From contig NZ_JADEYS010000006.1 of the NCBI RefSeq assembly GCF_015209595.1, positions 62,001 through 126,000 on the forward strand: a stretch of 64,000 nucleotides of DNA, in the 5' to 3' direction. Origin of the DNA: Pontibacterium sinense (GTDB lineage Bacteria; Pseudomonadota; Gammaproteobacteria; Pseudomonadales; Balneatricaceae). The translations under genes and the position numbers were made by a program. Positions 26,763-35,850 of the stretch are shown piece by piece (position 1 is the first letter of the stretch; each line of letters starts with the position of its first letter). The notes below the pieces were generated by a model. The model saw only the letters and a list, made by a program, of their open reading frames with translations. It did not search any database and was not told the DNA's origin.

Positions 26763-27083
26763 TTTGTCCAGAGAGGGGTTAGATTGAAGTGCAGTGATGT
26801 CGGGAGATTACGATTTGCGCCGAGCTAAGTTATGTTACGTGACTTTATAGCATCCTGGACCCTCTCAGCCAGATTCGGTTAGGTGAGCGAAACGGGTCGA
26901 TAGACCCATTGCGCCGCGACCTCTGAACGGGCCCGTCATCGCTCTTTAGTACGATGAACTGAATTTTCTTTCTAATATCAATTTCATACACGCATATCTC
27001 AACTTTTCCCAGCATCAGATAGGCAGTACACTCTGATCTATTGCACCACGCTTGGTGATCAAATTTTCTGGAGGTTGGGAACA
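26763..27083. other. 321-bp non-coding gap before luxP
   Basis: No credible gene on either strand. Contains the short hairpin GGGTC-GATA-GACCC (26897-26910) and the palindrome GGGCCC at 26930-26935, neither followed by a T-tract. A strong ribosome site, GGAGG, at 27070-27074 serves luxP. It probably carries the luxP promoter; I recognise no riboswitch. Confidence 0.4.
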
Positions 27084-28211
27084 ATGTTTCGGTTTTCATC
27101 GCGGGTCGGAATACTGGAAATTGTCTTGCTAACTCTGATGCTGTCAAGTTTGAGAATACAGGCGGCGGAAGAATATATCCGTATCGACGAGTATGTTGCT
27201 CAACATCCTGAACAGCGTACGGTTATGGATGCTTTTTCCAGGATTGTACGTGCGCCGGCAGAACCGATTGCGACCGTACCAGAACGCCCGGTGCGTATCG
27301 CGGTGATCTATCCGGGCTTGCAGACCTCGGACTACTGGCGTCGGAGTTTAGTTTCTTTCGAACATCGCCTTCGGAGTCTTCAACTCCCTTATGAGCTTAA
27401 ATCCTTCCTGTCACGTCCCTCAGTTGATACCGCACTCCAAAGTCAGCAGCTAGCAGAAGCCTTACAGTGGCAGCCGGATTATCTGGTCTTTACACTGGAT
27501 ATCGCTCCCCAGAGCCGAATGATTGAGCGTTTAATCGCACGGGGAAAACCCAAGCTTATTTTACAGAATGTCACTACACCACTGGTGCGTTGGAAGGCAC
27601 ATCAGCCTTTTCTCTATGTTGGATTCGATCACGCCCAAGGGACCAAGCTAATGGCGGATTGGATGCTTCAGCAGATCAACCACGAGGGTAAATATCTGAT
27701 GCTGTACTTCTCTCCGGGGTATGTGAGCCAGATGCGCGGTGACACATTTGCCAGAGAAGCCGCTCGGCACTCTCGTGTGACTCAGGTTGCGGCTTACTAT
27801 ACCGATGGAGATCGGGAAAAAGCCTATACAGCTACACTCAGAACTCTGAAGAAGCACCCCGATACGCAGATGATTTTCGCCAATTCAACTGATGTGGCGC
27901 TTGGTGCGCTTCAGGCATTACGTGAAAGTGATCGGTTGGACATCCTGTTAAATGGTTGGGGTGGAGGAAATGCGGAGCTTAAGGAACTGAATCATCAAGG
28001 GCTTGATGTCACTGTTATGCGCATCAATGATGACAACGGCATTGCGATGGCAGAAGCCATCAAGCTGGACCAGCAGAATCAAGCGCAGCGCGTACCCCAA
28101 ATATTTTCCGGAGATATAAAGCTGCTGAATAAGGATCAGTCACCCGCTGAGCTTAAAAAGCTTAAACAACAAGCCTTCCGGCTCAGCGATCTGCCACTAG
28201 AGACTCAATAA
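27084..28211 (+). CDS. luxP: LuxP-like periplasmic autoinducer-2 receptor
   Basis: 375 residues from ATG 27084, GGAGG nine bases upstream. Signal peptide to about residue 27 (...LRIQAAEE). The mature protein is a two-lobed ribose-binding-protein fold matching Vibrio harveyi LuxP along its length (YPGLQTSDYW, LILQNVTTP, PFLYVGFDHAQG, LNGWGGGNAEL). All eight LuxP side chains known to contact borated AI-2 are kept at a constant offset of +3: Gln80, Ser82, Trp85, Asn162, Arg218, Thr269, Trp292, Arg313. Its stop codon abuts the GTG of the membrane sensor gene, its expected partner. No luxS is in the window. Confidence 0.93.
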   Translation: MFRFSSRVGILEIVLLTLMLSSLRIQAAEEYIRIDEYVAQHPEQRTVMDAFSRIVRAPAEPIATVPERPVRIAVIYPGLQTSDYWRRSLVSFEHRLRSLQLPYELKSFLSRPSVDTALQSQQLAEALQWQPDYLVFTLDIAPQSRMIERLIARGKPKLILQNVTTPLVRWKAHQPFLYVGFDHAQGTKLMADWMLQQINHEGKYLMLYFSPGYVSQMRGDTFAREAARHSRVTQVAAYYTDGDREKAYTATLRTLKKHPDTQMIFANSTDVALGALQALRESDRLDILLNGWGGGNAELKELNHQGLDVTVMRINDDNGIAMAEAIKLDQQNQAQRVPQIFSGDIKLLNKDQSPAELKKLKQQAFRLSDLPLETQ

Positions 28212-31200
28212 GTGCAAAAAGTACGTTTTTCGACCGTCATTCTTCTATTGGTGTTAGCTTTGTTGGCAGCGTCATCGGCTATTTTGCTGACACCGGCCTA
28301 CCTTGGCTCTGAGAAAGCACTTCAGCATGAAATAAAGCTGGCGTACGAACGGGACCAGCGTGCTTTGAACAGCCTCATTGAAGCGCGGTTTAAGAATATT
28401 CAGCAAATTAGTCAGGAAGTCATTAAAGCTCGAGAGTTGCGCTGGGCGTTAAACGCGAACGAACCAAAAATGATTTCCCGCGTAATAGACACTTTACTTG
28501 CGGGGGAGAATGGTCAACACATCGATGCCATCGTGATTGAAAATAGTGACGGCGTCCCTACTGTTGGCACCAATAGCAGCCTTCTAGGCGTACAACTTCC
28601 ACTAGAAAAGATCAGTCAGCACTACACGCCTTCGGCGACCTGGAGCAGCGTCAATGTGGAAGGTGATAGTGAGTACTACAGCGTATTACGTTTAACCCTG
28701 CCGGTGGTTGATGAGCGTTTCGGCGAAGTGATCGGAAAGATGCACACCTTTGTGTTGCTGAACGATAACTACTGGATCATTGGTCAGCTGCAGAGTTTGT
28801 TTGGTTCACAGGCTATCTCCCTGAGTCTTGGCAGTCACGTATTGGACGAACTGGAAGGTGCTGCGGGGCAGTTGCACAACTTACATGCCGCAGGTCTGAT
28901 CTCAGAGGGTGTACTGACGACCGAAAACAGCATCTTACGTGAGCATTCTCTACGAATTGGCAGCAGTGAGCGTTACAGTGTTCGTACGTTGTTGCCGAAC
29001 AACGCTTACCTTGCTCTAAGGGATGCCTATATATCGAATCTCTCCTATGCAGCACTGTTGGTGATGGTGCTCGGCATTGTCACCATGCTGGTTATTCAGT
29101 ATCTGACACGTAGCTCGCTGTCCTATCTGACCCAATATGCTGAACAGATCCCTGAAAGTGGTTCACCACAGCCGTTTAGAGGCGGGCGCTTCAACGAATT
29201 TGTCCGGGTGGGCAATGCGGTTGAGAAAATGTTGCTGCGGATCCGTGATCGTGACAAACATTTATCCAGTATTATCGACCATTCGCCGGGCCTTATATTC
29301 ATCAAGGGTATGGATCAGCGCTATCAATTGGTCAATACACGTCTGGCGGAACTGTTTAACCTGACTTCATCCCAGATGATTGGCAAGCGCGATCAAGGGG
29401 TGTTGAGCGATGACTTGATGGTGTCTGTGCTGAAATCGGATCAGCAATTGCTAAAGAGCCATCACCCCACCCAGTATGAGATGAAGATTGAAACCAGCAA
29501 GGGACTTTGCACCTTTTTGGTGAGTAAGTTTCCGATCTTTTGTGATCAGGGAAATCTGGAATCGATCGGTGGCATTGCGACGGATATTACCGGTATTAAA
29601 CAGGTAGAGGATCAGCTGAGGCTGGCTCAGCAGGTGTTTGCTGAGACCGGCGAAGCCATTATCGTTCTTGATGAGGAACATGACGTACTGACCTCAAATC
29701 GTGCATTTGTAGAGATGAGTGGTGTCAACGAGTGTGACATTACGGTTGCCGCACACAAATTTCTGGCGGCATACCCGGATATTCTCCACCAATTGGAGCA
29801 TGCTAAACGATGGCAAGGCGAATGCTCATTGGAGTGCGCTGATGGCAGCTCATTGCCGGTACTTGTATCAGCAACGCTTCTCTCCAGTATGGAAGGGAAA
29901 AATCGGTACGTGATCTTGTTCCGGGATATCACCAACCTGAAAATAGCTGAACAGCGGCTTCAGCGGTTGGCCTTGTATGACAATCTGACCGGTTTGCCGA
30001 ACCGCAGTCTGTTCAATCAGCAGTTAGAGAAGGTGCTAAACCGCGATACGCAGCTTATTACAGCAGTGTTGTTTATCGATCTGGATCGTTTCAAGAGTAT
30101 CAACGATACCTATGGTCATAGTGTGGGTGACCAGTTGCTGCTTCAGGTAGCAGATCGATTGCGCACCTGCGTCAATCTGAAAGATTCGGTTTCGCGTTTA
30201 GGGGGAGATGAGTTCACGGTAATACTGCGAGATATACCTGATCGCAGTCAGGTTGAGCCTATTGCCCGACGCATTACCACAGCGTTACGCAAACCTTATG
30301 ACCTGGGGACTATTCGGTGCTTTACATCTGCGAGTATCGGCGTCGCGATTGCCGGTAAAGACGGTGAAGATGTAGACACACTGACGCGCCATGCCGACCT
30401 GGCGATGTATCAGGCCAAAGCTCAGGGGCGCGATATTATCCAGTTCTTTGACCAAGTGATAAACGCGCGTCATCAGCAACGTCATCAATACGAAGAAGAT
30501 CTTCGCAAGGCTGTCGATAACAACGCGCTGTTTGTCGTATATCAGCCGCGTTTTGATATTAGCGGCCAGCATATGCGTGGGGCTGAAGCGCTGGTTCGCT
30601 GGAGCCATCCGGTGCATGGCGCAGTATCGCCCGCTGAATTTATCCCTATTGCCGAAGCGTCCAATTTGATTGTTCAGCTGGGGCGTTTTGTCTTATTTGA
30701 AGCCTGTAAACAAGCGTCGGCATGGAATGCCGATGGTTATCAGCTAGGGGTCTCAGTTAACCTGTCTCCTCGCCAGCTGCATGAGCGGGATCTGGTTAAG
30801 GATATCAGTCGTGCGCTGAGTGAGACGGGGCTGCCTCCGCATCTGCTTGAATTGGAAATCACAGAAACCCATGTGATGGAAAATATCGATCAGTTTCTCC
30901 CGCTATTAAATGAGATCAGGCAGATGGGCGTCACGTTGGCGGTGGACGACTTTGGTACCGGTTACTCCTCTCTGATGTATCTGAAAAAATTACCGGTCGA
31001 TATCGTTAAAATTGATCGCTCGTTTATCATGGATGTACCGGGTGATACCGATGATGAGAATCTGGTACGTGCAATCATTAGTATGTCCCACAGTCTGCGC
31101 CTACGCGTTGTAGCAGAAGGCGTTGAAACTGAAGAACAGCAGCAGTTCCTGTGCAACCTGGGTTGCGATCAGCTTCAGGGATTCCTGTTTGGACGGCCTG

Positions 31201-31256
31201 ATAGTGTCACTCAACTGAAGGAATTGGCCGACCAACAAATAGCGACTCCTCTGTAA
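28212..31256 (+). CDS. LuxQ-like periplasmic sensor fused to PAS-PAS-GGDEF-EAL
   Basis: 1014 residues, GTG start directly after the luxP stop. TM1 about 8-28; a periplasmic domain of about 245 residues resembling that of LuxQ (tandem PAS folds; SATWSSVNVE and LNDNYWIIGQLQ align with LuxQ's NNWYYINV and DNNFALMEKL regions); TM2 about 276-297; PAS near 349 and 471; GGDEF domain from YDNLTGLPNR with intact SRLGGDEF (about 662) and no RxxD inhibitory site; EAL domain with intact GAEALVRW, DDFGTGYSS and AEGVETEEQ. LuxQ itself carries a histidine kinase and receiver in place of these output domains. Predicted: LuxP with or without AI-2 sets the balance of c-di-GMP synthesis and breakdown. Confidence 0.9.
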   Translation: MQKVRFSTVILLLVLALLAASSAILLTPAYLGSEKALQHEIKLAYERDQRALNSLIEARFKNIQQISQEVIKARELRWALNANEPKMISRVIDTLLAGENGQHIDAIVIENSDGVPTVGTNSSLLGVQLPLEKISQHYTPSATWSSVNVEGDSEYYSVLRLTLPVVDERFGEVIGKMHTFVLLNDNYWIIGQLQSLFGSQAISLSLGSHVLDELEGAAGQLHNLHAAGLISEGVLTTENSILREHSLRIGSSERYSVRTLLPNNAYLALRDAYISNLSYAALLVMVLGIVTMLVIQYLTRSSLSYLTQYAEQIPESGSPQPFRGGRFNEFVRVGNAVEKMLLRIRDRDKHLSSIIDHSPGLIFIKGMDQRYQLVNTRLAELFNLTSSQMIGKRDQGVLSDDLMVSVLKSDQQLLKSHHPTQYEMKIETSKGLCTFLVSKFPIFCDQGNLESIGGIATDITGIKQVEDQLRLAQQVFAETGEAIIVLDEEHDVLTSNRAFVEMSGVNECDITVAAHKFLAAYPDILHQLEHAKRWQGECSLECADGSSLPVLVSATLLSSMEGKNRYVILFRDITNLKIAEQRLQRLALYDNLTGLPNRSLFNQQLEKVLNRDTQLITAVLFIDLDRFKSINDTYGHSVGDQLLLQVADRLRTCVNLKDSVSRLGGDEFTVILRDIPDRSQVEPIARRITTALRKPYDLGTIRCFTSASIGVAIAGKDGEDVDTLTRHADLAMYQAKAQGRDIIQFFDQVINARHQQRHQYEEDLRKAVDNNALFVVYQPRFDISGQHMRGAEALVRWSHPVHGAVSPAEFIPIAEASNLIVQLGRFVLFEACKQASAWNADGYQLGVSVNLSPRQLHERDLVKDISRALSETGLPPHLLELEITETHVMENIDQFLPLLNEIRQMGVTLAVDDFGTGYSSLMYLKKLPVDIVKIDRSFIMDVPGDTDDENLVRAIISMSHSLRLRVVAEGVETEEQQQFLCNLGCDQLQGFLFGRPDSVTQLKELADQQIATPL

Positions 31257-31290
31257 GAGCGTGGTGGGTCATCGGGCTATTTGTGCCAAA

Positions 31291-31553
31291 TCAGTAAGAC
31301 TTCCGGGTTTTATCTTGTAGAACGATTATTGCTTGTCGAGCATTACGGCTAGGGACTTTATGCGCATCGGACGTGATCAGTCCACCGTGACTTTCAGGTA
31401 AGGCGTTCAGGGTATCAATGTGCTGGTGTGGAATGATCAACAGATGACAGGGGCCTACGGATCTATATCGTGAAGCACGATCAGTTTGTCGTCTTCATGC
31501 ACAATATCCGCAGGGATCTCCTTGGTGACGGTTTTGCAGAATAAACCGTCCAT
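31291..31553 (-). pseudogene. hinT: hinT-like HIT-family remnant
   Basis: Reads MDGLFCKTVTKEIPADIV then HEDDKLIVLHDIDP, the N-terminus of a HinT nucleoside phosphoramidase. A TAG follows where Gln is expected, then a one-base deletion, after which HLLIIPHQHIDTLNALPE continues. The catalytic HxHxH region is not recognisable in the rest. At least two lesions, so not functional. It lies in the gap between the sensor gene and the SRAP gene. Confidence 0.8.
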
Positions 31554-31705
31554 ATAATACCTCACACTAAGTGATCTCAATTTGATTATCTGCTCGACAC
31601 GCTAAACATTGGAGACACCAAGAAAATAGGGGGCGAGCAGGCGATTTAGTCGTGTGTAGCTTGATGTTTGCTACGCTGAGGGTATGGCGAAACGAAGGTC
31701 AACTC

Positions 31706-32377
31706 ATGTGTGGACGATACAACATCATCGATGATCCCTATACTCGCGCTTTGTTAGAAATTTTGGATATCCATGGGCATCTGGAAACCCGTTATAACAT
31801 CGCACCAACGGAGAGAGTGCCGGTCATTCGACAGGGCCAGGCGGGTAATGAGCTATCCAGTATGCGCTGGTGGTTGGTGCCGTCCTGGGTTAAAGAGCCT
31901 AGCACCCGATATTCAATGTTTAATGCCCGTGCCGAAGGTTTGGTTGAGAGTAGAGCTTTTCGGCATTCCTTTAAGCGTCAGCGCTGTATTCTTCCCGCCA
32001 GCAGCTTCATCGAATGGCATACAGAGGACGGTAAACAGCCCTATGAGATACGGGCGGAGACGGGGGCATTGGCGTTTGCCGGTCTTTGGGAGTGCTGGGG
32101 AACTGGCGCAGAACAGATCTACAGTTGCGCGATGATCACCACTGATGCCGTGTCAGAATTCAGAGATATTCACACGCGGATGCCCGTGATGTTGGCACCG
32201 GATATGTTTCAGCAGTGGTTGGAGCCAGCAATCGATGGTAAAGCGTTGATGCCGTTTTTACTGCCGCAACTGCCCACGTCACTGCTGGTTGTGGCGGTAG
32301 ATCCGCGCATAAACCTTAGTCGCCTGAAAGAAGCACCTGAACCGATTTCTGAGGTGGGGATGATTGTCGCTACTTAG
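31706..32377 (+). CDS. SRAP-family abasic-site processing protein (YedK/HMCES type)
   Basis: 223 residues; start set at ATG 31706 so that the catalytic cysteine is residue 2 (MCGRYNI). Other family blocks: YNIAPTERVPVI, NARAEGL, CILPASSFIEWH (active-site Glu) and DIHTRMPVML (active-site His). Such proteins crosslink covalently to abasic sites in single-stranded DNA to protect them. It overlaps by four bases, tail to tail, the HxlR gene. Confidence 0.93.
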   Translation: MCGRYNIIDDPYTRALLEILDIHGHLETRYNIAPTERVPVIRQGQAGNELSSMRWWLVPSWVKEPSTRYSMFNARAEGLVESRAFRHSFKRQRCILPASSFIEWHTEDGKQPYEIRAETGALAFAGLWECWGTGAEQIYSCAMITTDAVSEFRDIHTRMPVMLAPDMFQQWLEPAIDGKALMPFLLPQLPTSLLVVAVDPRINLSRLKEAPEPISEVGMIVAT

Positions 32378-32790
32378 TTATTCTCTAATAGATTAAGTAG
32401 CTCTTTTTGCAATGCTTCGGGTGTCTGTCGTAGTTTTCTGGCGAACTCAGCGGGGACCTCGGTCTGGTCATCATACCTTTCTGCCCAATCAATCATCGCT
32501 AGCATCATTGGCATCAGCGCAATGCCTTTCTCTGTCAGGCTGTAGATGTTTTTAGAACGTTTGACTGCGTCTTGGCGTTTACTAACGATGCCATTGTGCT
32601 CTAAATCAGCCAGGCGGCTGGCCAGTATATTGGTAGATATTCCCTCCCCAGCTTCTAAAAACTCACTGTAATACTTACGTCCTTTGAACATCAGATCACG
32701 AATGATTAAGAAGCTCCATTTGTCGCCGAACTGACTCATACCAAATCGGATAGGGCAGCCCGCCCAATTTTGCTTTTTCTTATCAACCAT
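32374..32790 (-). CDS. HxlR-family transcriptional regulator
   Basis: 138 residues from ATG 32790 (MVDKKKQNWAGCPIRF); TTG 32826 is a longer option but would run through the operator-like repeat. Winged helix with the family pattern CPIRFGMSQFGDKWSFLIIRDL, including the conserved N-terminal Cys used for redox or electrophile sensing in relatives such as YodB and HypR, then NILASRLADLEHNGIVSKR and YSLTEKGIALMP. Divergent from a glutathione S-transferase gene, its likely target. Confidence 0.9.
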   Translation of the reverse strand: MVDKKKQNWAGCPIRFGMSQFGDKWSFLIIRDLMFKGRKYYSEFLEAGEGISTNILASRLADLEHNGIVSKRQDAVKRSKNIYSLTEKGIALMPMMLAMIDWAERYDDQTEVPAEFARKLRQTPEALQKELLNLLENN

Positions 32791-32817
32791 AAGCAGAAGG
32801 GTATCGTTATTGAATTT

Positions 32818-32873
32818 AACTTGCAAAAAAAAAGCTAACTAACTAAGGTGAATTAAACTTGCAAAAAACAAGT
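32818..32873. promoter_or_regulatory. candidate HxlR operator between the regulator and GST genes
   Basis: AACTTGCAAAAAA occurs twice, at 32818-32830 and 32856-32868. The second is part of a palindrome, ACTTG-CAAAAAA-CAAGT (32857-32873). The spacing and symmetry suit a dimeric winged-helix repressor controlling both directions. Confidence 0.5.
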
Positions 32874-32893
32874 AATTATCAGGAAGAATAAAG

Positions 32894-33538
32894 ATGAAGT
32901 TATATGTCATTGTGGGTTCACCTAATTCACGCAAAGTACTCGCGGTCGTTAAGCATGCCGGGATAGAGGTGGATATCGAATACCTTGACCTTTTTGCGGG
33001 CGATACCCATCAAGCGGACTATATCGCTTTAAACCCCAACGCCATGGTGCCAACGTTAGTTGATGGCGGCTTTAAATTGTGGGAATCCAACGTAATCATG
33101 CAGTACCTAGCCGATAAGGCTGGAGATGATGTCCTCTATCCGAAAAATCTTGCGCTCAGAGCGGATATCGGCAGGTGGCAATCTTGGGAATTGGCTCACT
33201 TTAACCAAGCCTTGGGTACGCTGGCGTTTGAGTCGGTAGCCAAACCAAATTTTTTGGGCGCGCAAGGCAATGCAGCGGTTATAGACCATGCTAGGCAACA
33301 GCTGGCGAGGTTTGCTCAGGTTTTAGATGCTCACCTGAAAGGTCGGTCTTATATGGTAGGGGACACTATCACTCTGGCTGATTACTCGATGATTCACGTT
33401 GAGTTTTTTAAAGAGATGGTCCCTTTTGATTGGACACCCTTTTCACATATAAACGCTTACTTTGATCATATGCGAGAGACACCGCATTGGTTAGCAACTG
33501 CACCTGAGAGTGCCGAACAGATAGGCAGAAAACCCTAA
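32894..33538 (+). CDS. glutathione S-transferase
   Basis: 214 residues. N-terminal thioredoxin-like domain with GSPNSRKVLAVVKHAG (active-site region), the cis-proline/glutathione block NAMVPTLVDGGFKLWESN (Glu-Ser), then an all-helical C-terminal domain with DTITLADYSMIHVEF. Ser or Asn near residue 9-11 is probably catalytic. Cytoplasmic detoxification enzyme, controlled by the divergent HxlR gene. AGGAAGAATAAAG precedes the ATG. Confidence 0.92.
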   Translation: MKLYVIVGSPNSRKVLAVVKHAGIEVDIEYLDLFAGDTHQADYIALNPNAMVPTLVDGGFKLWESNVIMQYLADKAGDDVLYPKNLALRADIGRWQSWELAHFNQALGTLAFESVAKPNFLGAQGNAAVIDHARQQLARFAQVLDAHLKGRSYMVGDTITLADYSMIHVEFFKEMVPFDWTPFSHINAYFDHMRETPHWLATAPESAEQIGRKP

Positions 33539-33619
33539 TATTGATGAATGTTGTATTGGCGGTGCCACGCGCGATCTCGTCGTTGGTTTGACTTAACAGC
33601 GACGGTAGCAAGGGGTATT

Positions 33620-34411
33620 TTACTGACCAATAAGCGCCAGTACATCAGCGCGACCCGCATTGGCCTGGGCTTGGAGTGAAATTGCCACTTCCTGTTGGAT
33701 GAGCGCGCGGCTGTGTTCAGAAGTGGCTTTGGCCATATCAGTATCGTTGATACGGGAGCGTGATTCAGCGTTGTTGACGGATGCGTCAGTCAGGCTGCGG
33801 CTTACACTATCCAGTTGTGCCTGACTGCCGGCAAAGCTGCCCGCCGAATCGTTAAGGAGACTGATGGCACCATCGATACTGTCGAGTGCATTCGCTGAGC
33901 TTATATCAAGCGAAAACAGCCCCTGATCGGCGAGGGTGCTTTGCAGATCAGGAGTGTTGATGGCCGTGGAGCTATCGCCTGCCTGAATATTGATATCCCT
34001 TTCTTCGTTCAGCAGTGACTGGCCATTGAAGCTGGTTTGTCCAATGGTATCCTGAATTCCCGCAAGTAATTCATCAGCCTGCTTCTGCAGGGATTGTCGA
34101 TCAGACTCATTCAACGTGCCGTTTTGGGCTTGGAGCGATATTTCGCGTAGTTGTTGCACCGAGTCTGTAATTTTCGAAATGCCACCCTGCGCGATTTGGG
34201 CGAGGGAACTGCCATCCATAACATTGCGTAGACCCACTGCGTTTTCATTTATCTCACGAGTCAGGCCGATAGAAACCTGGATACCGGCAGGATCATCAGA
34301 TGCTCGATTAATACGCTGGCCGCTGGATATTTGCTCGCTGGTTTCTGCAAGTCGATTCGTACTGTGTAGAGAGCTGCTGGATATTGCCGGTGAGTTCAGC
34401 TGTAGTTCCAT
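33620..34411 (-). CDS. orphan flagellin-like protein
   Basis: 263 residues from ATG 34411 (MELQLNSPAISSSSLHSTNR); an ATG at 34432 adds seven residues. Both conserved flagellin ends are present: SSGQRINRASDDPAGIQVS with the following D0/D1 helix, and at the C-terminus SRINDTDMAKATSEHSRALI. The variable middle is very short, as in minimal flagellins. No other flagellar gene is in the window. Could be an accessory filament protein or a relic of an acquired segment. Confidence 0.87.
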   Translation of the reverse strand: MELQLNSPAISSSSLHSTNRLAETSEQISSGQRINRASDDPAGIQVSIGLTREINENAVGLRNVMDGSSLAQIAQGGISKITDSVQQLREISLQAQNGTLNESDRQSLQKQADELLAGIQDTIGQTSFNGQSLLNEERDINIQAGDSSTAINTPDLQSTLADQGLFSLDISSANALDSIDGAISLLNDSAGSFAGSQAQLDSVSRSLTDASVNNAESRSRINDTDMAKATSEHSRALIQQEVAISLQAQANAGRADVLALIGQ

Positions 34412-34540
34412 TGCCTTGCGCTCAATATTCATGGATGAGTATTGAGTATACTACGAAAAAAGTATGAGTAAAGTTTGTACAGCTGGTCCGGCTTATTAAT
34501 ACCGGCTTTGTTGAAATACTGAGAATTGAAGGGGGCTAAA

Positions 34541-34822
34541 CTAAGGGCGGCCTAAACCTACCAACCAGGCGGCAAGTAATAGGGGAATGATAAACGTACA
34601 GATCTTGCGCCCAGAGCGCCATATCTCGAGTTGTTCGCGTTCTTTTATCGCAATATGGGAGGTGATCACATCGTGCACTTCAGCCCGAGCGGCTTTTACC
34701 GCGTTGTCGATCTTCATGCCCAGATACAGCACCATCATATGGCAAACAAGTGTTGCCAGTAGGCTCATTAATAGCAGCCAGCCGGCGGGTGCAGAAAAAT
34801 TGGCGTAATAAAATTCATACAT
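34541..34822 (-). CDS. small two-helix membrane protein (paralogue of 44859-45140)
   Basis: 93 residues starting MYEFYYANFSAPAGWLLL. Two membrane helices (about 13-33 and 70-88) flank an amphipathic linker, IAIKEREQLEIWRSGRK. The ending AAWLVGLGRP is shared with the paralogue 10 kb away. Not a family I recognise; the linker charge pattern suggests a hairpin with the linker in the cytoplasm. Confidence 0.72.
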   Translation of the reverse strand: MYEFYYANFSAPAGWLLLMSLLATLVCHMMVLYLGMKIDNAVKAARAEVHDVITSHIAIKEREQLEIWRSGRKICTFIIPLLLAAWLVGLGRP

Positions 34823-34854
34823 ACATCTGCCCATATGACATTGGGTTTCATCCT

Positions 34855-34990
34855 GTTACGGGGCTATAACCTAAGTATTGCATAGATCACGGAATACACT
34901 TTGTATGACCCAAACAATCCCGTGCTATAGCTCCGTAACGTTGAGGTTACTTTGCATTTCCGCAAAGGGTGTATTCTTAGGCATATAGAT
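34855..34990. repeat. imperfect inverted repeats upstream of the small membrane gene
   Basis: GTTACGGGGCTATA (from 34855) is mirrored by TATAGCTCCGTAAC (34926-34939). Nearby, CATAGATCACGG (34881) and ATATAGATCACGG (34983) recur directly. The 375-bp gap 34823-35197 otherwise shows no gene. Possibly overlapping promoter/operator elements or a decayed small repeat element. Confidence 0.4.
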
Positions 34991-35197
34991 CACGGGGCTG
35001 CTTAAAGGTGCTTAGAAACAGCAGAGCTATCTCCGTAGGAGCCAAGAGGTTTGTTGTTGCAGCGTGTCGATTGTCGTCCTCTATTTTTAGATGCCATTGA
35101 TGTGAACGTGCGCTTTTTACTCAATCCGTTAACCATGAGATAGTCGGTCTTGTTGTCATATAATTCCCTTCCGGAACGAATTACAAAATGTGTTGTT

Positions 35198-35764
35198 ATG
35201 TCATTTAATACTGTTGAACTTAATCGCCAGCGCCAACCGTTGGAACACATGGACACCGTCTGGCTATTTGGCTACGGCTCACTGATTTTTAAGGTGGATT
35301 TTGAGTATCTGGAATCGCGTACCGCCAGTATTCAGAATTGGGAGCGCCGTTTCTGGCAAGGGTCTCATGATCATCGTGGTACGTATGAGGTACCTGGGCG
35401 GGTGGTAACACTGATTGAGCGTGAAGGTAGTCATTGTAAGGGCGTCGCATACCGCGTACCCACTGAGGTATTCGATCATCTGGATGTTCGGGAAAAGAAC
35501 GGGTATCTGCGCTTTTTTACACCGATGACATTTGAGGATGGAAGCAAGGCGGATGGTTTGGTCTATGTCGCATCCGAAGACAACGCCGCGTATTTGGGTC
35601 CGGACAAGGACGAAAAAATGGCCAGACAGATCGCTATGGCATCCGGTCCCAGCGGTCCGAATGCGGAATATCTGCTGAAACTGGCGGATGCATTACGTGC
35701 TCTTGGCGATCATGATGAGCACGTCTTCCGTCTGGAAACGTTGCTCAAAAGCGAATCGATATAA
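35198..35764 (+). CDS. ChaC-like glutathione-specific gamma-glutamylcyclotransferase
   Basis: 188 residues from ATG 35198; ATG 35249 (MDTVWLFGYG), closer to the usual family start, is an alternative with GGA upstream. Signature WLFGYGSLIFKVDF, then RRFWQGSHDHRGTYEVPGRV (the ChaC block) and VREKNGYLRF with the catalytic Glu. Cleaves glutathione to 5-oxoproline and Cys-Gly in the cytoplasm. Followed by an 8-bp stem-loop at 35777-35798. Confidence 0.9.
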   Translation: MSFNTVELNRQRQPLEHMDTVWLFGYGSLIFKVDFEYLESRTASIQNWERRFWQGSHDHRGTYEVPGRVVTLIEREGSHCKGVAYRVPTEVFDHLDVREKNGYLRFFTPMTFEDGSKADGLVYVASEDNAAYLGPDKDEKMARQIAMASGPSGPNAEYLLKLADALRALGDHDEHVFRLETLLKSESI

Positions 35765-35776
35765 ATCGTCCGGTTA

Positions 35777-35798
35777 CGCCAGTGACATTGCACTGGCG
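35777..35798 (+). terminator. stem-loop after the ChaC-like gene
   Basis: CGCCAGTG-ACATTG-CACTGGCG, perfect 8-bp stem, 12 bp after the stop codon. No T-tract follows, so termination may be weak. Confidence 0.45.
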
Positions 35799-35850
35799 CG
35801 AAGGAATGAGGTAAATAGAGTTGAGGTAAAACGGAATAACCCGCCCGCAT

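Noticed and set aside
26890-26945. Possible riboswitch upstream of luxP
   Set aside because: Short hairpins are present but match no conserved core I know (including c-di-GMP classes), and no alternative terminator is seen.
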